Source: an uncultured Bacteroidales bacterium (lineage in GTDB: Bacteria; Bacteroidota; Bacteroidia; Bacteroidales; Paludibacteraceae). Taken from it: a stretch of DNA of 64,000 nt. Of the stretch, positions 18,401-24,596 are shown piece by piece. The notes under the pieces were generated by a model. The model was not told where the DNA came from and made no database searches. It saw only the letters and a program-made list of their open reading frames with translations. Positions within the stretch are counted from its first letter, which is position 1, and every line of letters starts with the position of its first letter. The stretch is from NCBI GenBank assembly GCA_900319645.1, contig ONPG01000002.1:1-64000 (forward strand), written 5' to 3'. The position numbers and the translations under genes were made by a program.

Positions 18401-18736
18401 AACGCTTATATCGGTTCCGATCTTGTAGGCGTTGCCAAGCCTCTGGCGCTTGTAACGGAAGACGGTCAGGAGGAGCGCTATTACTTCCTTACCATACAAT
18501 CGGACAAGACCGGTAGTGTCCGTTTCGAGACTTCGGACGGCGTGGTTCTTACTCCTTCTTCGGAAGAGGCAGAGGAGATCCGTTATGCAGCAGACAGCCA
18601 CCACGGATCGTTGAAGAAACCGGTTGTTCTTGTTCCGGGCGAGAACAGAAGTCCGTATAAGATCATCGAGAATGACCATGTAGTCATCATCCGCAACCAG
18701 GAGCGGTATGACGTCACGGGCAAGAAACTCCGGTAG
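9467..18736 (+). CDS. Giant secreted multidomain protein with LamG and CarboxypepD_reg-like domains
   Basis: The 3089-residue product has a Sec signal peptide (cleavage near residues 25-26, PVQA-AD). Segments I can recognise: a fibronectin-III-like region near 620-700; two carboxypeptidase-regulatory-like beta domains near 704-770 (SGRVTYADGTGCPDVEV...SGYYLFDSLP) and 800-870; a long beta-rich middle with no family I can name; an SbsA/Ig-like strand pattern near 1990-2035 (TRPPRVFG...LLLRFNEAI); and two LamG/concanavalin-like domains near 2037-2200 and 2235-2390. The C-terminus ends IIRNQERYDVTGKKLR, resembling short Bacteroidales secreted-protein tails. It has its own promoter and terminator and no partner gene. 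A surface or exported adhesin-like role is inference. Confidence 0.9.
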   Translation: MKKRNLLTVIVLLSLFTLLSSPVQAADAYAYFENPENYDAYNAGNGKIHVKLLVFGEKGDYNYNAGRGQNRNLENEYDPTPDATGSRLYTERTDVTNDRTVQLYYWGDNYYNRSASSGSHKWPKDKGVVWVQLQSGVLVCTNTYEGIDRTVTADGTVVQIELKRKDEGGHRTYFEFDWYPPTNLDGKDFLLKVMSDHHRSNGSYYRSKEHNFGEFTGADQDQAPIITDPFFYAANDKGRAGYGKLAMVYSSMTKVDEYYTSHDLYRNPITEQSDMLFVQPEDTVIQGYRLCFHKLRSTDQTTWNWVWSNKVDVPAYHKLYNFFAAEYRYHREDVDKWYYDRRYKKLTWEIRYPQEEDAMATDYFEIQRAYNEDFSDAVTIDVIDMDYDASTTQNNIQTYTYVDSTEGAWWNPVQDNGKIYYRVRRASSAVWGWDSNPYALSTEVNFNHLSARFNSTTHGRYWLDEDFANNNEVHIRLSLFYSTAGGERTYDSPGYSYVFIDPNQKLMLRKILVESRDTMIIEIPHDSLVAAFNRAFYHPDKTEYFAREKIEVNYIDHANTPCVHYTYEAYMDTTDVIIKNFGTQDARLLTTPLPLWNEKGVDIYYTEAANINTFAGSDHEFSEYVLLTWDATEGDIGSYAIETRPNAESAWTPIVSGIEQNWYQDRHADPEISDTWQYRLTMSYECNGNHIERSAITSGSRYPYGKVSGRVTYADGTGCPDVEVNASRVSDGAMIQRVYTDESGYYLFDSLPYGGDAQYAVMPVSQHAEFRYNNTSATFAGVTLSLDRSVATGIDFANISFVRVSGRVLYENSTIPVRDANFLVNGKLVQVSGYVYKTDASGNFEFSVPKDAAFTMQVVKDHHVFAGEGYVRIEGDSLLTLSKAQDGIRLYDQTKVRLIGRLAGGNNQASKPLGHGLSTNYLGDDLKMVFELEGDNISHIVHFSADPDKDTIQQRVDSTATLFEKKRITIYPDVRTGEYAVDLFPVRYKITQATARGYATLFADGKTSETLDLSDAAIVHKEDVYEGDTVRYNASYCITYHSPISISCTQLRFGREIGWYGEENMVRKNILNEKIVVPLVMKQKDGSYNYLFGAPVFNMDKYTFRVTAHEDYYYNNNELSTKHEEVRIKGGKLKVYNGLYEATNTEIESYDMDMNGQQDITVPVNYVSFMKTGEEALRVLDLSVEYEGMYVESQPIRAYVAGNKTKGKDYVSSGYGSLLLLDILRDPPGSQSYSFIESGTTYQYNYTYEFDLTFGLDLSIGAGSSDIMTMGSVVGVPSGMYAGYVVDLDHTYMGNIPITSNYYYKRAAHYTFQTQERIETDNEKYFVDQTGNGKYFVGQEADVYIGAVQNVYNGITDAVKPIDSLTYATLKARERPDGYGSLKTVATGRDAEGRLYYLVVGAETEAGLYLKSSFIYTHDYIEHTLLPQLKQRRDNLLLTCDSTTAQEIANAQHKQVYWSKLPPESDQFGEEGTYLRFKPAGSQKQYPNEVEDLTNEMAGWLDLFCRNETDKINAIYSNSSKMVGRWSVSGGTKMTHTELYEYGNNYSRRVDYPGTTFTMNKGIDNDAFTKFGKAVADKLDKLQNTNRNNDADQKTTKQTQEILTQTPGWKLKFSIKPVLDIGGSYDPNHTTTHTKKAGFVLETDNFGHESVTVYRVVTTDSLFNASSKGTRDFLTQNSKVGNKSDNSPDSLYGSYVFFLEGGASRCPHEPAYTTNWYSPAMPLSAGTLNLENQKIDVNVHERSNVPADQPAVFLLRLSNESEGDFGGSALPITFYLKQKEGSNSHGARLIIDGMPLTGDGRAIKLFHNEVVTKTLQVYAGEGYDYEDIVLELVSPCDPYNKSACTISVHYLPVSCPVNITAPHDKWVMNTLSSLDSLGYYLPVVIDGFDVNYNGFDHIEFQYKLSTQSDEAWVNLCSYYADDSLYNTASGNKAMIKGGRIENIHFYGERDPMEQQYDLRAVSYCRYGNGFIYRASPVLTGIKDTRPPRVFGQPEPANSILGVGNNLLLRFNEAIAGNYLDEDNNFQLLGVTNDVALTTGASLAFDGSASSYAATKVNRSLAEKSFSIDLMVKPVGNIDEMFFLHGDGNDMLLFGKTWDNKLVLHVGMYDSFFSKPLDAPITAFTRVIVTYNHETGDVRFYAGSQEVTDYSGPHSKILAHNAVMPLTFGLGYEGNMLEARIWTKALTPAEIANTAGRYLTGYERELLAYYPMNEGKGEVLTDKANGATLYATGTTWSLAKGLSIHLNVTDSVELAGDLLARSSVQDETLMFWFKTSLGNADIFTAASGFRVAIENGNLVMQSENQKYELSGMKSPVTDGSWHHFVVTINRTYNNVTVFLDGEAVQSLHAGVFGSISGRMYFGGDGFEGNIDELCVFEQALPKALIEEFGTLSPFGDEMGLMAFLPFEQTKENENGIIELVYSPNDQRVFKDSKGNVLNKEVPLVIAPQAGESLADKISHAPVHSHGQLTKLHFDWSFNNDELIINILNQDSEINKQSVYVTVRDVEDLNGNPMTSPVTWTAFVDRNSLKWEDDDLEIFHPYGAQYAGTEFYDFRIINNSGKRHQYTIESLPDWLRAEPMYGSIKPMEDKSIRFWYNYTMQPGKYMDIVYLTDEEGLCEPLEVSFTVDAMPPYTLVDKNKYPLTMSLCGKVLVNNLPDVETGDQVFALYHNECIGMANVGYQSPYSIGQMPVTNDLYLTIYGCESMSGKAIRFVLWQASTGKTFNLNPSVDIAFKPGDVVGCGYDEPVVLATGGAETQNIEIPSGWSWVSFHLDVETGKSPIRNVLSAAEPWVEGDLIKTPETRQFCTYSETIDAFVGTLSALDYHDIYMVYAKSDNTLRVSADQLTQDKMMLTLRGNGQWSSLPCLLSEITPVTEALAGYYDYATPGDIVKGHDRFAVFSADKKWVGDLPSLRPGDGYLFRRIAEGDVQVPFFNKTTKAPKRRAAVEKEPEPFHGSSATNMTMICAIKAEGYQEDETVINAYIGSDLVGVAKPLALVTEDGQEERYYFLTIQSDKTGSVRFETSDGVVLTPSSEEAEEIRYAADSHHGSLKKPVVLVPGENRSPYKIIENDHVVIIRNQERYDVTGKKLR

Positions 18737-18759
18737 TCGATAGACAGGTGATAGAAACG

Positions 18760-18791
18760 AATTACGGGCGGCACAAGGTGTCGCCCGTAAT
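18760..18791. terminator. Bidirectional terminator between convergent genes
   Basis: AATTACGGGCG (18760-18770) pairs with CGCCCGTAATT (18782-18791 region) around an 11-base loop, followed by TTTG on the plus strand. It lies 24 bases after the giant gene's stop and 20 bases from the 3' end of the convergent aminopeptidase gene. Confidence 0.8.
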
Positions 18792-18811
18792 TTGTATGTA
18801 TTGGTCGGTTG

Positions 18812-20614
18812 TCAGATCGCCTGGCATTTGCGGGCGAGGAAGGCTGCTTCTTCGGGGGTGAGAAGCTGAGCGGTCTCGTCATAGACACGCTTGTGGTAAG
18901 CGTTCAGCCAGTTGATCTCCTCCTGCGTCATGAGCGAGCGGTCGATGAGCGTAGTGTCGTAGAAACAAAGGGTGAGTGTCTCAAAAGCGTACCACTGGTC
19001 GTCGGTCGTGGCTGCGGCTGTGGTCTCGGCAGGAATGACGGTAATCAGATTCTCCGTGCGGATTCCCCATTCCCCTGTGCGGTAGATACCCGGTTCGTCG
19101 GAGATGATGTGACCGACCTCCAGCGGAGTGGGGTTGTTGTCCGTGCGTACGTTCTGAGGTCCTTCGTGGCAACCGAGGAAATGTCCGACGCCGTGGCCTG
19201 TTCCGTGGCCGAACGTGATACCGGCCTGCCACATAAACTGCTTGGCAAGAGCGTCGAGCTGGTTGCCGCGTGTGCCGCGAGGGAAACGGATATTCGAAAG
19301 GGCGATGTGTCCTTTGAGGACGTATGTGTAGTCGCGTTTGGCTTGGGCGGGAATGTCACCTCCAAGCCAAACGGTACGTGTGATGTCGGTTGTGCCGTCA
19401 AGGTATTGTCCTCCTGAATCGAGAAGGAGCATACCTTCGGGATGCACCTCTGCGCATTTCTCCGGCGTGGCGGCATAGTGAACGATGGCTCCGTTGCCTT
19501 TGTACCCTGCGATCGTGCCGAACGATTCCTCCACGAAGTTCACGCCCTTCGCGCGGAACTCATGCAGTTTCTCCATCAGATCCCATTCTGTGATGGGGGA
19601 TTGGGTGAAGGCTTCTTCTTCGAGCCATTTGAAGAAACGCGTGAGTGCGACCGCGTCCTGGCGCATAGCTATCCGTTCGCCCTCCAGCTCAACGGCGTTC
19701 TTGCGTGCTTTGGTAACCAGAATAGGCGACTGGATCGGGCGTTTGGGACACGATTCCGGAATCGCCTCAAAGAGTGCTTCGTTGACCTTGGCTCCATCGT
19801 AGAATACCGTGGCGTTCAGACCGCGGATGTAATCGAAGACGGCATGGTATGGGAGAACGTCTATATTATTGAAATCGAGGTAGTTCTGTGCGGCGGAGTC
19901 GAGTTTGGAGGAATCTACAAACAGGGTGCATTTCTCAGCCTCGAGCACGACGTAACTGATAACAACCGGATTGTACTCGACGTCATTGCCGCGGATATTC
20001 AGGAGCCATGCAATCTCATCGAGCGCAGAGACAAGGAGCGCCCACTGGTTATTGGTGGCTTGTGATATGTTCTTGGAAATCTGTTCGCGGATACGTGCGA
20101 GTTTGGACTCGACGCTTTCGCCTGCGTAGTCTTCGCTGTAAGGATAGAGTTTGTCCTGCGGGATGGCAGGGCGGTTTTCCGTCCAGAGAGGCGCGATGAG
20201 GTCGATGGAAGCAAGTTGGCAGTTGACAGCCGACAACTGACCTTGGATGTCTGCGTAGCTGTTGACGGAGAACATCTCGGGGTTGAGACCGACCGTTCCC
20301 TGGATATTGGCTGTGAGCCATTCGATCACGGACGGGCAATCGATATCCGATTCGCGCATGAGTTCGATCGTGCTGTCTTTGAGCTCGATACCGGCTTGGA
20401 GATAGTATCGGCTGTCGGTCCAGAGGAAAGCCCGGTCGAGCGTGACGACTACCGTTCCTGTTTCTCCGTTGAAGCCTGAGATCCATTGCATCTCAAACCA
20501 GTGGGATGCCATATATTCGCTGGCGTGCGGGTCGTTACCCGGCACGATATAAGCGGCGAGCTTGTTCGCGCGCATGAGTTGCCGCAAGGCGGCGAGTTTG
20601 TCAACAGTATTCAT
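18812..20614 (-). CDS. pepP: Xaa-Pro aminopeptidase (aminopeptidase P, M24B)
   Basis: This dimetal exopeptidase releases N-terminal residues that precede proline. The 600-residue product has the long three-domain form: two creatinase-like N-terminal domains (residues about 1-310) and a C-terminal catalytic pita-bread domain. Metal-ligand motifs are present: LLDSGGQYLDGTTDITRT (two Asp), GHGTGHGVGHFLGCHEGP (His), SDEPGIY (Glu) and RTENLI (Glu). It has no signal peptide, so it should act in the cytosol on peptides. It is monocistronic, with its own promoter at 20667-20698 and a terminator shared with the convergent giant gene. Confidence 0.95.
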   Translation of the reverse strand: MNTVDKLAALRQLMRANKLAAYIVPGNDPHASEYMASHWFEMQWISGFNGETGTVVVTLDRAFLWTDSRYYLQAGIELKDSTIELMRESDIDCPSVIEWLTANIQGTVGLNPEMFSVNSYADIQGQLSAVNCQLASIDLIAPLWTENRPAIPQDKLYPYSEDYAGESVESKLARIREQISKNISQATNNQWALLVSALDEIAWLLNIRGNDVEYNPVVISYVVLEAEKCTLFVDSSKLDSAAQNYLDFNNIDVLPYHAVFDYIRGLNATVFYDGAKVNEALFEAIPESCPKRPIQSPILVTKARKNAVELEGERIAMRQDAVALTRFFKWLEEEAFTQSPITEWDLMEKLHEFRAKGVNFVEESFGTIAGYKGNGAIVHYAATPEKCAEVHPEGMLLLDSGGQYLDGTTDITRTVWLGGDIPAQAKRDYTYVLKGHIALSNIRFPRGTRGNQLDALAKQFMWQAGITFGHGTGHGVGHFLGCHEGPQNVRTDNNPTPLEVGHIISDEPGIYRTGEWGIRTENLITVIPAETTAAATTDDQWYAFETLTLCFYDTTLIDRSLMTQEEINWLNAYHKRVYDETAQLLTPEEAAFLARKCQAI

Positions 20615-20666
20615 GAGAGGATAGATAAATTAAAAATGTCAAGTTAATAATTACAAATTATGGGTG

Positions 20667-20698
20667 CAAAGGTACGATTTTTTTTTGACATATGCAAG
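20667..20698 (-). promoter_or_regulatory. Promoter of pepP
   Basis: Read on the minus strand, the region has CTTGCATATGTC, an A-tract and TACCTTTGCACCC. The -7 element TACCTTTG is at 20674-20667 and the -33 CTTG begins at 20698, 24 bases away. The leader is about 45 bases. Confidence 0.8.
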
Positions 20699-20780
20699 AG
20701 AAAAACTAAAAAAAACTCAGAACCGGAGTATCTTCCATCCCTCAACCATCCCTCTGCCGACCCGCTGCGACCCTTGTACT

Positions 20781-20835
20781 CCCCTTAGAATGGAGGATGG
20801 CCTCTGTCAATATATTAAGCGGGATGTTATCCCGC
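20781..20835. repeat. Repeat A, copy 1, with GCGGGAT hairpin
   Basis: The segment contains GATGGCCTCTGTCAATATATTAAGC-like sequence, ending in the perfect hairpin GCGGGAT-GTT-ATCCCGC (20819-20835). Two further copies of the same block lie at 33201-33354. Confidence 0.7.
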
Positions 20836-20867
20836 CTCCCTCGCCCATTCGGCATTTCTCCTTATGT

Positions 20868-20887
20868 ATCCGCCATGCATGGCGGAT
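20868..20887. other. Hairpin ATCCGCC-ATGCAT-GGCGGAT
   Basis: A perfect 7-bp stem around ATGCAT, itself a palindrome, so the whole 20-mer is self-complementary. A related 20-mer at 60455-60474 (ATCAGCC-ATACAT-GGCTGAT) differs by a compensated base pair in the stem. Confidence 0.7.
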
Positions 20888-20964
20888 TGAGAATCTCGCC
20901 TTGTCTCCCTCTCTTTTGAGGAGGGCGGGGGTATCTATTTTGCTTGCTCTTTGTTGGTTAAAAT

Positions 20965-21008
20965 AGCGTGATTATAGCGTGATTATAGCGTTATTATAGC
21001 GTGATTAG
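20965..21008. repeat. Repeat B, copy 1: four tandem 11-bp units
   Basis: AGCGTGATTAT at 20965-20975 and 20976-20986, AGCGTTATTAT at 20987-20997 and AGCGTGATTAG at 20998-21008. The array is preceded by TTTGTTGGTTAAAAT and followed by GCGACTCGCTGCCATGAAAC; both flanks are also recognisable around the copy at 33436. Confidence 0.85.
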
Positions 21009-21091
21009 CGACTCGCTGCCATGAAACAGACGTCTCTCTGCCGCTCCATTTCCGATAAAATCGCTTTTTTCGCAAAAAAAATGCCATAATT

Positions 21092-21123
21092 CTTGCATAT
21101 GTGCGATTTTTGTTGTAACTTTG
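21092..21123 (+). promoter_or_regulatory. Promoter of the MBL hydrolase gene
   Basis: CTTGCATATGTGCG begins at 21092 and TAACTTTG lies at 21116-21123, 24 bases apart. The ATG at 21141 is only about 18 bases beyond the -7 element, so the predicted leader is very short. This also rules out the upstream in-frame ATG at 21093. Confidence 0.8.
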
Positions 21124-21140
21124 CAGGCTCATTTGTTATT

Positions 21141-21977
21141 ATGGAGGAAAACGGACTCATATTTCGATGCTTTGCAAGCGGTAGTAGCGGTAACTGCTAC
21201 TATATAGGTACGCGCGAACGCGGCGTGCTGATTGATGCTGGCATCTCGGCTCGCCAGATACAGAAATGTCTGCGCGAGATGGGGCTGGATTTCCCGAATA
21301 TCATGGGCGTTCTGGTGACCCACGACCATGCGGATCATATACGTGCTGTGGGCACCCTGGGCGAACGAGTGCACCTGCCGATATACACGACCGCGGAGAT
21401 ACACGAAGGTATCGACCGTAACTACGGCGTTCGCGAGAAACTGCGAACCAGCCGGAGGTATTTCGAGAAAGGCAAAGAATGGGAACTGGCGGGCCTGAAA
21501 ATCAACACGTTCGGTATCTCCCACGACTCGACGGATTGCCTGGGCTACGTGATTGACGGTCAGGGGCAGCGGTTTGTGATTGTGACCGACTGTGGTAGCG
21601 TGAACGACGAGATGGAGGCGTATGTCAAGACCGCCAACCACCTGGTCATTGAAGCCAACCACGACGAACACATGCTCCTGAACGGTCCTTATCCGACCTA
21701 TCTGAAAGAGCGCATTCTTAGTCCCCGCGGACATCAGAGCAACGACACATGCGGAGAAGTGCTCGAACGTAATTGGCACGAAGGGTTGCGGAACATCTGG
21801 CTGTGTCACCTCTCCCTGGAAAACAACGACCCCGAAGTGGCATTCGAGACGGTGAAAGGCTATCTGGAAGAGATAGGCTTGGAGATAGGCAAGGACGTCT
21901 ATCTCAAGGCATTGGAAAGGCTGACGCCCAGCCCGGTATATATCTTGAATGATGAGGTCATTCATGACGCTAATTAG
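21141..21977 (+). CDS. MBL-fold metallo-hydrolase, YycJ/WalJ-like
   Basis: The 278-residue product is a metallo-beta-lactamase-fold hydrolase. The motifs are FASGSSGNCYYIG at the N-terminus, THDHADH (the HxHxDH dimetal site), the His of GISHDSTDCLGY, the Asp of VTDCG, and a C-terminal LSPRGHQSNDTC. The SGSSGN start and overall length match the YycJ/WalJ group, whose members are proposed nucleases in DNA repair or cell-wall coordination; the substrate is not shown here. The start at 21141 follows from the promoter at 21116-21123. A 33-base gap separates it from the glycosyltransferase gene, so the three genes to argS may form one unit. Confidence 0.9.
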   Translation: MEENGLIFRCFASGSSGNCYYIGTRERGVLIDAGISARQIQKCLREMGLDFPNIMGVLVTHDHADHIRAVGTLGERVHLPIYTTAEIHEGIDRNYGVREKLRTSRRYFEKGKEWELAGLKINTFGISHDSTDCLGYVIDGQGQRFVIVTDCGSVNDEMEAYVKTANHLVIEANHDEHMLLNGPYPTYLKERILSPRGHQSNDTCGEVLERNWHEGLRNIWLCHLSLENNDPEVAFETVKGYLEEIGLEIGKDVYLKALERLTPSPVYILNDEVIHDAN

Positions 21978-22010
21978 TTAAGAAGGCGGCTTCGCCACAT
22001 TTAGATAAGT

Positions 22011-22757
22011 ATGGAAAGATTAGTTATTATACCCACTTACAACGAGAAAGAGAACATCGAGGCAATCATTACGGCTGTAATGGACTTGCCGCTCGAGTTC
22101 CATGTGCTGGTAATCGACGATGGTTCGCCGGATGGAACGGCTGGCATCGTCAAGAATCTCATGGCTGGCAAGTATGAAGGCCGTGTGCATCTGGTGGAGC
22201 GTTCCGGCAAGTTAGGACTCGGAACCGCTTATATCGCTGGATTCCAATGGGCCATCGAGCATAAGGCGAACTACATCTTTGAGATGGATGCCGATTTCAG
22301 CCACAACCCGCAGGACTTGCTGAAACTGTATGACGCCTGTGCAAACGATGGGGCAGACCTGGCGATAGGAAGCCGTTACATCACCGGAGTGAACGTGGTG
22401 AACTGGCCGATGGGACGCGTACTCATGAGTTACTTCGCCAGCAAGTATGTGCGTTTCGTGCTGGGCGTGGATATCCGCGACACAACGGCTGGCTTCGTTT
22501 GCTACAAGCGCAAGACCCTGGAAACCATCGAATTGGATAAGATCCGTTTCAAAGGTTATGCGTTCCAGATAGAAATGAAATTCACGGCATACAAGTGCGG
22601 AGCGGTTATCAAAGAAGTGCCGATTGTGTTTGTGAACCGTGTGTTAGGAACCAGCAAAATGAGCGGCGGTATCTTCTCGGAGGCACTTTTAGGAGTAATC
22701 AAGCTGAAGGTTTCCTCCTTGTTTCGTAAGTATCCGCAACTGAAAAGTGAAAAATAA
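22011..22757 (+). CDS. Polyprenol-phosphate mannosyltransferase-like GT2 glycosyltransferase
   Basis: The 248-residue product is a GT-A fold family 2 transferase resembling dolichol-phosphate mannose synthase (DPM1). It has the start LVIIPTYNEKENI, VLVIDDGSPDGTAGIV, the metal-binding FEMDADFSHNPQDL motif and GSRYITGVNVVNWPMGR, followed by TAGFVCYKRKTLE. It lacks the C-terminal membrane helices of longer Dpm proteins and is therefore likely peripheral to the inner membrane. It would transfer a sugar from GDP-mannose, or a similar donor, to a polyprenyl phosphate for envelope glycosylation; donor and acceptor are inference from the family. It lies six bases upstream of argS. Confidence 0.9.
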   Translation: MERLVIIPTYNEKENIEAIITAVMDLPLEFHVLVIDDGSPDGTAGIVKNLMAGKYEGRVHLVERSGKLGLGTAYIAGFQWAIEHKANYIFEMDADFSHNPQDLLKLYDACANDGADLAIGSRYITGVNVVNWPMGRVLMSYFASKYVRFVLGVDIRDTTAGFVCYKRKTLETIELDKIRFKGYAFQIEMKFTAYKCGAVIKEVPIVFVNRVLGTSKMSGGIFSEALLGVIKLKVSSLFRKYPQLKSEK

Positions 22758-22763
22758 GAGCTT

Positions 22764-24542
22764 ATGACATTAGAAGAGACACTTATACCGTTGGTAAAGC
22801 AAGCCGTTCATTCACTTTACGGCGTGGAGGCAAACGACCAACAGATCCAACTGCAAAAAACACGTGCGGAGTTTGAAGGCAACATCACACTCGTGGTGTT
22901 CCCGTTCGTCAAACTTGCCCGCAAAGCGCCGCAACAAGTGGCAGCTGAGATAGGCGAATGGCTGCAGTCAAACGCCGGGCAGCTGGTTGCCAAATACAAC
23001 GCCGTACAGGGATTCCTGAACCTCAGTATAGCCGACCGTTTCTGGATCAGCCAGCTGGAGGCCGTGGATGCCGAAGCGGAATACGGCAAGCAGCCAGATC
23101 GGAAGAAACTGATGATGGTGGAATACTCATCGCCCAACACCAACAAACCGCTGCACTTGGGACACGTACGAAACAACCTCTTAGGCTATTCGATTGCGAA
23201 AATCCAAGAGGCGAACGGATGGCAGGTGGTGAAGACCAATATCGTCAACGACCGCGGAATACATATCTGCAAGTCGATGTTAGCCTGGCTCAAATACGGC
23301 AACGGAGAGACACCCGCGAGCAGCGGCAAGAAAGGGGATCACCTGATTGGTGATTACTATGTGCGTTTCGACAAAGAGTACAAGAAACAAATCGCCGAAC
23401 TGATGAACGCCGGCAAGGATGAGGAAACAGCCAAACGCGAGGCTCCTCTGATGCTGGAAGCGCAGGAGATGCTCCGTAAATGGGAAGCGGGCGACAAGGA
23501 AGTGCGCGACTTATGGACGAAGATGAACGAATGGGTATATGCAGGATTCGACGAGACGTACCGGCGAATGGGCGTTTCGTTCGACAAAATCTACTATGAA
23601 TCCAATACCTATCTGGAAGGCAAGGCAGAGGTGGAGAAAGGCCTGGCGGCTGGACAATTCTACCGCCGTGAGGATGGTTCTGTTTGGGCGGACCTGACCA
23701 AAGACGGCCTGGACGAGAAACTACTACTGCGGTCGGATGGTACGTCGGTTTATATGACGCAGGACATCGGAACAGCCAAACTGCGTTACCGCGATTACCC
23801 CATTGACAAAATGGTCTATGTCGTGGGCAACGAGCAGGAATACCATTTCAAGGTGCTTTCTATTCTGTTGGACCGCTTGGGATTCCCGTTCGGCAAGGAA
23901 CTGGTACATTTCTCGTACGGAATGGTCGAGCTGCCTAACGGCAAGATGAAAAGCCGCGAAGGAACGGTAGTTGATGCCGACGACCTCATGGACAAGATGG
24001 TCGAAGACGCCAAGGAAATCAGCAAGGACAAAGTCAATACGCTGCAAGGCATAACCGAAGAGGAAGCCAATGAGATTGCCCGAAAGGTGGGAATGGGTGC
24101 GTTGAAATACTTCATCCTGAAGGTCGATCCGCGCAAGAATATGCTGTTCAATCCCGAGGAAAGTATCGATTTCAACGGCAATACGGGTCCGTTCATCCAA
24201 TACACATACGCGCGTATTCAATCGGTATTGCGCAAGGCGGAGAGTTTGGAAAAATCTGCCCTCAGCTGCCAATTGGAAGAGAAAGAACTGACGCTGATTC
24301 AGCGTCTCACGGATTACCCGGCGGTAGTTCGTCAGGCCGGAGATGATTTCTCGCCGGCAGTAGTGTGCAACTACGCCTATGCGTTAGCCTGTGACTTCAA
24401 CTCGTTCTATCACGACCTGAGTATTCTGAACGAGCCGGATGCATCGAAGAAAGCCCTGCGTCTGTTGTTGGCGAAGAACGTTGCGAAAGTGTTGTACAGC
24501 GCGATGGCATTGCTCGGAATAGAGATGCCGGAGAGAATGTAA
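22764..24542 (+). CDS. argS: Arginyl-tRNA synthetase
   Basis: This cytosolic class I synthetase charges tRNA-Arg. The 592-residue product has the Add-1 N-terminal domain (about 1-110), then the class I core with the HIGH-like motif in SPNTNKPLHLGHVRNN, the VNDRGIHICKSM segment, and the KMSKS-like KMKSREGTVVDADDL. The C-terminal helical anticodon-binding domain ends LLGIEMPERM. Length is typical. It starts six bases after the glycosyltransferase stop and ends just before a strong terminator. Confidence 0.98.
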   Translation: MTLEETLIPLVKQAVHSLYGVEANDQQIQLQKTRAEFEGNITLVVFPFVKLARKAPQQVAAEIGEWLQSNAGQLVAKYNAVQGFLNLSIADRFWISQLEAVDAEAEYGKQPDRKKLMMVEYSSPNTNKPLHLGHVRNNLLGYSIAKIQEANGWQVVKTNIVNDRGIHICKSMLAWLKYGNGETPASSGKKGDHLIGDYYVRFDKEYKKQIAELMNAGKDEETAKREAPLMLEAQEMLRKWEAGDKEVRDLWTKMNEWVYAGFDETYRRMGVSFDKIYYESNTYLEGKAEVEKGLAAGQFYRREDGSVWADLTKDGLDEKLLLRSDGTSVYMTQDIGTAKLRYRDYPIDKMVYVVGNEQEYHFKVLSILLDRLGFPFGKELVHFSYGMVELPNGKMKSREGTVVDADDLMDKMVEDAKEISKDKVNTLQGITEEEANEIARKVGMGALKYFILKVDPRKNMLFNPEESIDFNGNTGPFIQYTYARIQSVLRKAESLEKSALSCQLEEKELTLIQRLTDYPAVVRQAGDDFSPAVVCNYAYALACDFNSFYHDLSILNEPDASKKALRLLLAKNVAKVLYSAMALLGIEMPERM

Positions 24543-24564
24543 AATCCAATACAAGCATATACAC

Positions 24565-24590
24565 AAAAACGAGCCGACCGGCTCGTTTTT
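24565..24590. terminator. Bidirectional terminator between argS and batE
   Basis: AAAAACGAGCCG and CGGCTCGTTTTT form a near-perfect palindrome (24565-24590) with T-runs on both strands. It sits 22 bases after argS and 6 bases from the 3' end of the convergent batE gene, so it probably serves both. Confidence 0.9.
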
Positions 24591-24596
24591 GTGTTA

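Larger units (their letters stand above)
20615..21140. other. Repeat-rich intergenic region between divergent genes
   Basis: About 525 bases with no gene. It holds the divergent promoters of pepP and the MBL hydrolase at the two ends. Between them lie one copy of repeat A (20781-20835), a perfect hairpin (20868-20887) and the tandem 11-bp repeat B (20965-21008). The arrangement A then B recurs at 33201-33502. Confidence 0.75.

Noticed and set aside
20965-21008. CRISPR array
   Set aside because: The units are 11 bp and directly adjacent with no spacers, and no cas genes are present.
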